From positions 579,783 through 643,782 of the forward strand of contig NW_005197506.1 of the NCBI RefSeq assembly GCF_000372725.1: a DNA stretch of 64,000 nucleotides, in the 5' to 3' direction. This document shows positions 56,220 through 64,000 of this stretch, in pieces. Within the stretch, counting starts at the first letter, position 1. Every line of letters begins with the position of its first letter. The position numbers and the translations under genes were made by a program. The DNA comes from Emiliania huxleyi CCMP1516. Taxonomy: Eukaryota > Haptophyta > Isochrysidales > Noelaerhabdaceae. The notes under the pieces were generated by a model. That model ran no database searches, had not been told where the DNA came from, and worked only from the letters and a program-made list of their open reading frames with translations.

Positions 56220-58242
56220 ATGGACGACGACGACCTGGCGCTTGCTCTTCGCCTCCAGGAGGAAGAGCAGAGCCGCCACCCGCCGGCTCCCGCGGGGGAA
56301 GAGGACGAAGCGTATGCCCGGCAGCTTCAGCGGGAGGAGGAGGAGGCTAGAGCCGGCGGCGGCAGCGACGACGCGGCGCTAGCGGAGCGGCTTCAAACGG
56401 AGGAGGCGGAGACTTCGCTGGCGGAGCGGATACGGGCTGGTGACGAGGCGCTGGCAAGGCGGTTTGAGGGAGAGGAGCGGAGGCTGCAGCTGGTCGCTGC
56501 GCGGCTCGGTGGCGTTGGCGTTGGCGTGGCAATCGATTGCGATGCGGACGTCGCCCTGGCGTGGCAGCTGCACGAGGAAGAGGAGCGGGCGGCGGCCCTC
56601 CGCCGCGGCGGTGACGATGGAGAGGTGAGTGCCCGCCCCCAGACGCGACCCGCTCGAGACACCCGCCCCGCGCCCGCATTCGGACCAGCCTCACCTAACT
56701 ACTGCCTGTTGCCGGCCCGTTGCCGGGTAGAGCGACGCGGCGCTGGCCCGCGAGCTTGGGGCGGTCGAGCTGGACCAGCAGCACGGCGGAGGGGTCTGGT
56801 ACTCCAAGCATGGCGCCGCAACAGTGGCGGAGCGGGCGGCGCCGCAGAGGGCCCGGCGAGCGAGGCAGATTGTCTCGTGCTCCGGCGCGGCGGCGAGGGG
56901 GACGCACCTGCAGCTTGGGGGCGACGCGCCGCCGACGCCGCTGCGGCCGCAGCCGCCACCACAGCCGCCACCGCCGCCACTGATGCCGCCGCCGCCGCCG
57001 CCGCCGCCGCCCTGCGATCGCAGTTTTGCCCAGGCGGTTAGTGAGCGCAGCGCAGCGCAGAGGTCTGCGTCGGCGGGGGCAGCGCGGCCGCCGGCGCGGC
57101 ACGCAGCGGCACCTCCCGCCTCCTCCGCCGCGTCTTCGGTCGCCTCCTCTCCCGCCGCCTCCCTCTCCTCCCGCGGCGTAGACGGCACCGTCGTCGGGCG
57201 GCACGCTCCGCCGGGCGAGGGGGGCGGCGGCGGCGGCGGAGCGGCGAGGAGGGGGGCGGGGAGCGGGCCTCGCCTGGCGCTGACCTCGCTGCCGGCGATG
57301 CAGGCGTCGCTCGCAGGCTCGGCCGCCGGCCGCAGCGGCGGCGCAGCGCCGCGCGTGCTGCTCGTGGTCGACGGCGCAAACGTGGCGAGGTGCGCTGCAG
57401 AGACAGCCTCGCCTGTGGATGCAACACTCTAGCACCAGTGCACACTCTAGCACCAGTGCACACTCTAGCACCAGTGCACACTCTAGCACCAGTGCACACT
57501 CTAGCACCAGTGCACACTCTAGCACCAGTGCACACTCTAGCACCAGTGCACACTCTAGCACCAGTGCACACTCTAGCACCAGTGCACACTCTAGCACCAG
57601 TGCACACTCTAGCACCAGTGCACACTCTAGCACCAGTGCACACTCCCATCCCGTCCGCTCGACCCGTCCGCCAGGTTCCGCCAGGACGGCTCCTTCCGCC
57701 CGTCGGCGCTGCGCGCGTGCGTCGAATTCTTCGCACGTGAGGGCGTCCCGGAGGCGAGGAGTGGCGCGGCGCTCTCCGCCGCGAGGCCGGCTGGCGCTGC
57801 TCTCACACCCCGCCCTGTGCCTGTCGTTGAGGCGCGCGTGGTGGTGACGCTCTCAGAGACGCACTGGCAGACCGTCGTCGCGGACGCATGGGGCAAGTCG
57901 CTCGACGCACGCGAGGGCGTCGCGTGGACGCCGACGGGGACGGACGACGACCTCTTCACCATCCAGCTGGCGGCGTCGTCGGGCGCGTGGGTTGTGACAA
58001 ACGACCGGTTTGAAAACCACCCAGCTTGGGCGGCGCCGGTTCGAGGCCGGCTGGTGCGCCCCCCTCACTCTGCGCGGGCAAGTCGAGCACCCGAAATCTG
58101 CAGCGCCTGATGCGGCTCGGTGTGCGAGCAGGTGCGCTTCGCCTTCGCCGGCGCGAGCCTCTTTGTGCCGGCTGCAGACGACCTGGACCGCTTCCGGCAG
58201 GCGGCCAGCGTGGCTGCGCCGCGCCATCGGCACGCGCGTTGA
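56220..58242 (+). CDS. NYN/Regnase-like RNase with N-terminal UIM-like repeats
   Basis: Exons 56220-56624, 56731-57389, 57675-57753, 57832 to about 58038, and 58132-58242. Exon 1 has three or more ubiquitin-interacting-motif-like helices (DDLALALRLQEEEQ, DEAYARQLQREEEE, DDAALAERLQTEEAE). Exon 2 adds LARELGAVELDQQHGGGVWY and a Pro-rich linker, ending in the NYN start VLLVVDGANVAR. Exons 3-4 read FRPSALRACVEFFAREGVPE, ARVVVTLSETHWQ, TPTGTDDDLFTIQLA and WVVTNDRFENHPAW, with the acidic residues expected for metal-dependent RNases. Exon 5 has FAGASLFVPAADDL. The Zc3h12a/Regnase type is favoured, but no CCCH finger is seen. Confidence 0.8.
57425..57640. repeat. 18-bp minisatellite, 12 units, in an intron
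   Basis: Twelve near-perfect copies of CACTCTAGCACCAGTGCA inside the GT-AG intron 57390-57674 of the NYN RNase gene. The intron lies directly after the catalytic DGANVA motif. Confidence 0.97.
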
Positions 58243-58289
58243 ATTGGTCCTGTGCTAGCACTACTTACTACAGACAAAAGGGAGTACGA

Positions 58290-58934
58290 AGAGTGCGCGG
58301 TCGGCGATAGAAGTCGTAGTAAATGTACTACCCCCCCTGCCCACCACGGGCCGCAGTCCGCAGACCCGAAGCACCCCGCCCGGCGTCGACTGCAGAGGGC
58401 CAACCGTCCAAATCGCCGCCGCGCGAGTACCACGAGCAAGAGCGCCGCAGCGCCGCCCATTACGGCACCAACAATGGCAGCCATATGGGAGGCGCGACGG
58501 CGAGCTTTCAGGCTGCCCGCGTCCACCGCCCCCGGGACGGCGCCAGTGAAATGCGCGGCAAGGAAGGCCTCAGCGGCCTCAGCGATCGACAGCGTCTCCA
58601 CAGCAGTAGCCTCGAGCGCAGAAGGGGACACAGCAGGCGGCTGCGGCGACGGCGGCGACGGCGGCGGCGGCGATGGCAGCGGCGGCGGCGGCGATGGCGG
58701 CGGCGGCGACGGCGATGGCGGCGGCGGCGACGGCGATGGCGGCGGCGGCGAAGACGTAGGGACTGGTGGAGATGGCGACGGCGGTGGCGGTGGCGGCTGC
58801 GGAGAGAGATTTCCAGGCGGCGGGGCGACGCAGCGGTGTCTCAGGTCACCCATCAGGCAACGGTACTGGCCAGTCAAGCGATGCTCCTTGTAGAAGCAGA
58901 GCGCGCAACCCGAGCTGCAGCCGGCGGCGCCCAC
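58290..58934 (-). CDS. Proline-rich membrane protein (5' and 3' ends uncertain)
   Basis: The minus-strand frame reads GCSSGCALCFYKEHRLTGQY with clustered Cys, then about 60 residues of SPPPP repeats. A short helix (LSIAEAAEAFLAAHFTGAV) and a membrane segment (MAAIVGAVMGGAAALLLVVL) follow. The frame remains open to 58065, but the sequence after the membrane segment loses protein character and probably contains an intron or the true end. No ATG was found at the start. The layout resembles the 16345 gene. Confidence 0.45.
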
Positions 58935-59288
58935 AGCCGGCGCAGTAGAGTCGACGTCTTCTTCCCATGACTGCCTGGGTGAGAAGGTGAGCGGATCATC
59001 ATGGGTACGCGAGTAGAAAGTTCAAGGTTCATGCGCTTGCACCACTGACCCTGCTCGCCGAGCTGCCACCCGTGGTCGCCGATCACTTTTGTGGACTGGC
59101 GGCGGAGTTGCCCGCCAAAAGAAAGCCAGTTGACTTGGGCCCTGCGGGCGGCCTTCTCTCGAGGTCTCGAGATACACAAAGCGGCCAACGTGAATAGGTT
59201 GAAGGTTGGTTGGGTTGGGCCAGTGTCTGTGTCCTCTGTCCACAGTCACTCGCTGTCGACGCGTCCGCCTTCCTCGGCCGGGTCCCCA

Positions 59289-60550
59289 ATGCAGCTCGGC
59301 CGCGCACCTATCGGTGCCTCATCATGGCCCGTGACGCATCTCCGCAACTCGGCACGGGCCGGGCCCGCTGCCACGTATCAACCCAGCACCATCTCACTCG
59401 AGCGACACGCAGAGGTGTTCCGCCGCGTCAAGGCATGGCCAGCCTACGCCCCGACCCCGCTGCTGTCTCTTCCAGCAATGGCGGCCCGCGTGGGAGTCGG
59501 CCGCGTGTACGTCAAGGACGAGGGCCAGCGTTTCGGCCTCGGCAGCTTCAAGCCGCTCGGTGGAGGCCTCGTCGTCGAGGACTGCGCAGGCTGTAGTGGA
59601 GAGACTGGCTCAACCCAGTCTCCTCCTGATCTCGATCGTCGCCGTGCCCATAGGACCTCGCCCTGGCCGCGGCGGCGAAGGGTGAGGCGAAGCCAGTCAT
59701 TGCGACGGCGTCTGCAGGCAACCACGGGATCGGAGTTGCGTGGGGCGCGCAGCAGGCCGGGTGCCGCTCGCTGGTGTACCTCCACGGCGGAGTCAGCGCC
59801 GGGGCGGAGTCGACGATTCGACGGTACGGCGCCGAGACGGTGCGCGTGGAGGGCGACTACGCCGCCTCCGTCCGCGCCTGCGCTGCCGACGCGGCGGAGC
59901 ACGGCTGGGAGGTTGTTCAGGACACGTCTTGGCCAGGTTACGAGGCGGTGCCAGCGCGCATATACCAAGGCTACACGGTGGTCGCCGAAGAGATGCTCGA
60001 GCAGCTGCGGTCCGAGCCTTCGCCGTCGATGCCGACGCACGTCTTGATCAACGCCGGTGTCGGCGGCTTCGCGGCGGGCATGTGCGCGCACCTGTGGGAG
60101 CGACTCGGCTCCGAGCGGCCTCGCTTCATCGCGGTGGAGCCGACCGAAGCCAACTGCCTGCAGTGCTCCGCGGAGGCGGGTGCACTGACCGCCTCCCCTC
60201 ACAGCGACGCTGGCACGGTACAGACCGGGCTGGACTGCACCGAGGTGGCGGAAGTGGCGTGGAGAGTCCTCGCGACCGGCGTCGACGACTTTGTCGCGGT
60301 GCCGGATGCTGTCGTCGAGCCCGCGATGAGGCTCCTCGCCGACGACTCGCCGGCCGTGGTGGCGGGGCACTCGGCGGTTGCCGGGATCGGCGCCCTCCTC
60401 GCCGCCGCCGCGCAGCCGGGGCTGCAGCAAAGCCTTGGGCTCGGCCCGGACTCCGTGGTCGCTGCGGTGATCTGTGAGGGCGCCGTCGACAGCCAGGCCT
60501 TCGAGGCCGCCGTCGGGGCGTCGCCGGAGGAGGTGCAGGCCCGGAGGTAG
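59289..60550 (+). CDS. Diaminopropionate ammonia-lyase-like PLP enzyme
   Basis: Two exons (59289 to about 59579, 59654-60550) give about 395 aa, the usual length. Motifs: YAPTPLLSLPAMAARVGVGR, VYVKDEGQRFGLGSFKPLGG with the PLP-binding Lys, VIATASAGNHGIGVAWGAQQ, EHGWEVVQDTSWPGYEAVPA, RIYQGYTVVAEEM and THVLINAGVGGFAAGM. RFGL.SFK.LGG and QDT.W.GY...P are characteristic of DpaL-type enzymes, which deaminate 2,3-diaminopropionate to pyruvate. The donor is ambiguous (GTCGTC at 59571 or GACTGC at 59580). The usual DGNHG is SAGNHG here. The family is mostly bacterial, so transfer is possible. Confidence 0.8.
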
Positions 60551-61252
60551 CGTGAGCGACCGGGCTTGGCCATGCGAGATCTAGCCAGAGACGTACCGCG
60601 AAGACGTTCGTGGGAGAGGTGAATAGAAGTGTGAATAGGACCCGTATCTCAGGTATCCGGTATGCGGTAACTCTTGTCCTGCATCAATCGAGAGACAGCG
60701 TGTGCTTTTGAGGAGAAACACAGGAGACATAGAGATTCCGTACCGCAATAGATCCGTGCAGGATTGATTGCGCTTGTGGTTGTGCGTGTTTGCGCGCATA
60801 TACATCGCTCATCGGTGTGTGATTCTATCGAAATCTCCCCCGGCGAGATAGATAGAGAAGACAGAAGTGAGTTCACACGGCCAGTCGGAAGACCAGCCGT
60901 GTACGAGAAGAGCCCGAGAAGGCAGAAGCGTCTCTAGACGTGAGACGCTAGGGTCGCCCCCCCCCTGCGGCCCCACCAGCCACCAGCACCACCTTGTGTG
61001 TGAGTGTGTGTGGAGAAGCGTTTACCTCTAACCTTGGAACATGGAAGCTCGAGATCGACACTCGCCACCTGTGTCGGTCTGGGGCGACCAGTCACACACA
61101 GTGATAAGAGATTTGCGAAAACGCATTCGTCTTGTTCATAGGATCGTCGGCCGTAAAGTCGTGCATCGAAACAAGTTGCGAGTAAAAGTAGTGTGGCAAA
61201 CTGAAGTTTGCGCCAGCGACGCAGCGACACCACGCGACCCTGTGCCGCAGCT
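60551..61252. other. Intergenic
   Basis: AT-richer than its surroundings. No coding or RNA gene recognised. Confidence 0.4.
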
Positions 61253-61552
61253 ATGATCACCCACGTGTCCGCCCCCCGCAAGTGGTCAAAGCTCTTGTTC
61301 GTGGCCGTGGCGGCGGCGGTCGTGCTCATGGTGGCCCTGTCGGGCGCCCGCGCGCTCGGCCTGCAAGGTGAGGCTGGCGAGAAGCTCGACCCATCCAAGA
61401 TTGGCCTCTCGCCTTCGAAAATGCAGGCGGATGAGGGCTGGAAAAAGTTCACCGAGTTCTGGGAAGCGATTCCGCCGATGGCACCCTGCGACATGCAGGC
61501 GGACGAAACATACGCGAAGATTTGCCCGTATCTGCCAGATTTTTGCTTCTGA
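61253..61552 (+). CDS. Small secreted or membrane-anchored protein
   Basis: 99 aa, single exon, ATG at 61253. A basic start and hydrophobic stretch (LLFVAVAAAVVLMVALSGA, about residues 14-32) form a signal peptide or anchor. The lumenal part contains EGWKKFTEFWEAIPPMAPCD and two more Cys near the end. No family recognised. Confidence 0.55.
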   Translation: MITHVSAPRKWSKLLFVAVAAAVVLMVALSGARALGLQGEAGEKLDPSKIGLSPSKMQADEGWKKFTEFWEAIPPMAPCDMQADETYAKICPYLPDFCF

Positions 61553-62170
61553 GCACCCCGTGTATGCGCGCCTTGGCGCACCTACGACCGCACCGTCTGT
61601 TTGGCGCGTGAGATCTGGGTGATCTGCCGGTTTTGCTTGATCGATCGGAGCGTAATACAACTCCCCGTTCCCGCCGACGAGACATGCATGTGCGGGTCGT
61701 CGTGTGCGCCGCACGCTCTCGGTCGCTAAGACTCTCCGCCTTCCTCTCTCTCTGACTCTGTCCCTCCTATCCGGATACCCAAAGCGGCCAAAGTTTATCA
61801 GGATATGAAACTCTAGAACCTCGAGAACCTCGAGAACCCCTCTCACTGTACACTGACTCTAACCCTCTCCCCCCTCCCCCCCTCCCAGCTCCCTCTCCCT
61901 AATAGAGAGCTCTCTCTCTCGGGTGCGTCCTCATCAGCAGCAAACGCATCCTTGCTGGCGTTCCGAGTGCGTTCACACTGTAAGCAATCCCTAGACGGGC
62001 CACCATTGCCGACGTCTCCCAGTGAGTGAGACGATGATGGCGAGAGGACTATAGGGAGAGAGGGGCTGAGAGGGGGAGCGAGCCGATCCTGTACGACCGT
62101 GTTTGTTATCGATTGTTATGACCCCCCCCAATGGACACACCAGAGAGGGCGTACTCGAGTACCAACGCTC
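61553..62170. other. Intergenic
   Basis: Pyrimidine-rich CTCTCCCCCCTCCC stretch near 61862-61890. Otherwise nothing. Confidence 0.4.
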
Positions 62171-62345
62171 GTGCAAATTGGAGCACTTGGAGTGCAGTCA
62201 TCAACCGCACATCCAGGGCCGGGGAGCTAAGAAGCGCACCCAGCGGGCCGGATGATTGGCATCGGGTTACGGGCTAGAGAGCCCTAGCCCCGGGGGTGCG
62301 CGTTCGCAGGGAAAGGGCCTTAAAGTAAACACGGTTCTCCGAGGG
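62171..62345. repeat. Dispersed repeat, inverted partner of 27073-27263
   Basis: See 27073-27263. This copy begins TTGGAGCACTTGGAGTGCAG, a near-palindrome also present at about 39548. Confidence 0.85.
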
Positions 62346-62479
62346 TTGGTCTGCGCTTTGGGCTTCCCCACATTCGCACGCTTGTTTCTCACATCAAGGT
62401 TGCGCGTCGCCCTGACACGACTTGCTGTGCAGCCATGGCCCAGATGCCAACCTGCAGAAGAGAAGTCGCCTGACACTGA

Positions 62480-62916
62480 TGGGCACCGCCACCAAAGGCT
62501 GGGAGTGGTCGCGTCGCTGCTTCAGCGTGAGGAGATCAACAAGCCGGACAACGATGGCGCAACAGCGCTGATGTACGCCGCCATCTCCAGCCACCCCGCT
62601 ATCGTGCTCCGCCTGCTACGGGTGGGAGCAGATACGACGGCGCGCGGACGACATGACCGCGCTGCAGCTGGCCAGGGAGATGGGCCACGCCGCGTGTGTG
62701 CGCGCCCTCAAGGAGCATGCGGCGACGGCGGAGGCGGCTGCGGCAGAGGCGGAGGTGAGAGCGGCGCAGGAGGCGGAGGCGGCGGCTGCGGAAGCACAAC
62801 AAGTCGACCGGTGTGCCACCATGACAAGGCGCGCCTGGCAGCGCCGCACATACAAATCCACGCGGATTCGCCCCATCCTCGCGCTCGGCGGGATCCCGCC
62901 AATGACGACGCCGTAA
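62480..62916 (+). pseudogene. Ankyrin-repeat fragment, frameshifted
   Basis: NKPDNDGATALMYAAISSHP, then IVLRLLRVGADTTAR. After a 1-nt frame change near 62643 it continues as DDMTALQLAREMGHAACVRA with an Ala/Glu-rich coil to a stop at 62916. Two ankyrin repeats are evident. The frame change sits in a GCGCGCGG stretch and could be a sequencing error or an inactivating indel. No start codon was identified. Confidence 0.55.
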
Positions 62917-63495
62917 CCTCTATGACTACTGGCAACTAACGCGTGGTCGCACACGCTTCGTGGGGATGCTTTACACTTGTCGGAGGACGTTAACTCGCCG
63001 CGCGCGCCACCCCGTGCACAGCACGACACCAGTGCGGCCCTCACCCCGGCCCCCGCCTGCCGCCTCGGCCGCAGGCGCGCGGCTCGGTGCGCATCAGCTA
63101 TTCCTCACGCCGTCGTGGTGGGCCTCGCCGCTCGAGCGCAAGGACGGCTAGCAGGTTCACTCCACTGCCCGGCCTCCTGCTGCCCAATGGTTGCCCGTCT
63201 GTGTGGTTCGCGCGCGGAGCCGGATAGGACCGCCACCGCCTCCCAAGTAACGTTGTTGGTCTCTCTATATAGCGGAAACTCCTGGTTCCTGCGTGTTTGC
63301 GAAATTCTCCTAACCTACAAGAAAAAGAATGTTAAAAGAAAACTCCTCTCGGCACGGAACAGGCAGAAAAAGAAAATCTAAGCACCCATTTGAGCCCCGA
63401 GCCGCCCTCGCCGTCGCGCGCTCAAGCACCCTTGCGGCCTTTGCGCACCTCGCCGGAGCGATCGCGGGCAGAGGCGTCGGCAGACTGGCTGAGGC
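62917..63495. other. Intergenic
   Basis: No gene recognised between the ankyrin fragment and the leucine-rich-repeat gene. Confidence 0.4.
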
Positions 63496-64000
63496 ATGAG
63501 CCTTCAGCATGCCAAGGAGAAGACGGTGCTCGAGGTGATCAAAAAGGTCGAGGAGAACGACCGGCGGACGCAATCGATAGACTTGTCCGGCTCATCCGTC
63601 TTCCGTGAGAAGTCTGTCAAGCTGAGCGCGTCGCTCGCCGATGCGCTGAGCCGCAACACACGGCTCACAGCGCTCGACCTCTCCAACTGCTCCATCGGCG
63701 ACGTCTCTGCGAAGCAGCTGTCGGCGGCGCTCGCAGACAACGCCACACTGTCCGCTGCTAGATGGGGAGACGCCGCCACGCAGCCGGCACTCGCGATTCG
63801 CCGCCGCATCGCAGTTAGCTGCCTCACGCCTCCACCCACGGAGACGTCCAACAGCAACGCTCGGCGTCAGCCGGCTCTCTATCCGCCGCCACTAGTACTG
63901 GCGCTGCTGCTGCCGCCGGTGCTGCCGCTGCTGCCGCCACTGCTCGGGCTCTCAGCCGGCCCTGTCCTCCTCCGACGCCCCGCTGCAGGTTCGAGCTGAA
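63496..64000 (+). CDS. Leucine-rich repeat (RNI-like) protein, 5' part
   Basis: ATG 63496 opens MSLQHAKEKTVLEVIKKVEE, then TQSIDLSGSSVFREKSVKLS and RLTALDLSNCSIGDVSAKQL, the alternating LRR pattern of ribonuclease-inhibitor-like or tropomodulin-like proteins. Protein character ends near LADNATLS (about 63755). The rest is probably an intron ending at CTGCAG (about 63987), with the next exon cut by the window edge. Confidence 0.7.

Overview
The window is gene-dense, GC-rich nuclear DNA from a unicellular eukaryote, most likely a haptophyte alga. The evidence is a set of spliced genes on both strands with short introns, many of which start GC instead of GT; proline-rich wall-type membrane proteins; kinesin-light-chain-type TPR, ankyrin and RAP-domain genes; and abundant microsatellites. 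No database search was possible, so the taxon is an inference. A pelagophyte or other GC-rich alga cannot be excluded. Exon limits were placed by reading-frame and family continuity across GC/GT-AG sites.

Layout. 0-2 kb: 3' half of an SMC6 gene with a CAG array in an intron. 2-4.1 kb: a nested mobile-element region. 4.5-9 kb: a SAP/zinc-finger protein, a two-repeat MYB protein and an enoyl-CoA hydratase. 9.7-10.8 kb: a duplicated 0.4 kb block. 10.9-14 kb: a membrane-anchored GLTP-domain protein and an aldo/keto reductase. 14-16 kb: GGTTCACGG-type arrays around transposon debris. 16-19 kb: a proline-rich membrane protein and an unknown membrane protein. 19-23 kb: a frame-broken TPR gene, a long CA array and an SPX-RING gene. 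24.5-25.5 kb: a complete 951-bp TIR element. 26-34.4 kb: a class IV aminotransferase, CutA, a DHYC palmitoyltransferase, a tubulin-tyrosine-ligase-like protein and small unknowns. 34.7-37.5 kb: an apparent fusion of pyroglutamyl peptidase I and prolyl iminopeptidase. 38-39.6 kb: a second copy of the 24.5 kb repeat, split by a 555-bp MITE. 39.8-44.6 kb: a membrane-tethered isochorismatase-type hydrolase, a RAP fragment and an FkbM-type methyltransferase. 45-56 kb: a large inverted duplication (arms about 2.1-2.2 kb) of an MDR oxidoreductase-SAM gene. The arms flank a secreted VWD-like gene and a phytanoyl-CoA dioxygenase gene, which may be fused to the second MDR copy. 56-64 kb: a Regnase-like NYN RNase with UIM-like repeats, a proline-rich protein, a diaminopropionate ammonia-lyase-like enzyme, a small secreted protein, a broken ankyrin gene and the start of a leucine-rich-repeat gene.

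The genes are ordinary dispersed eukaryotic loci rather than an operon. The strongest unusual signals are the two-peptidase fusion, the inverted MDR duplication whose copies carry different 3' modules, the predominance of GC-AG introns, and three TIR elements with target-site duplications, two of which have an empty site elsewhere in this window.
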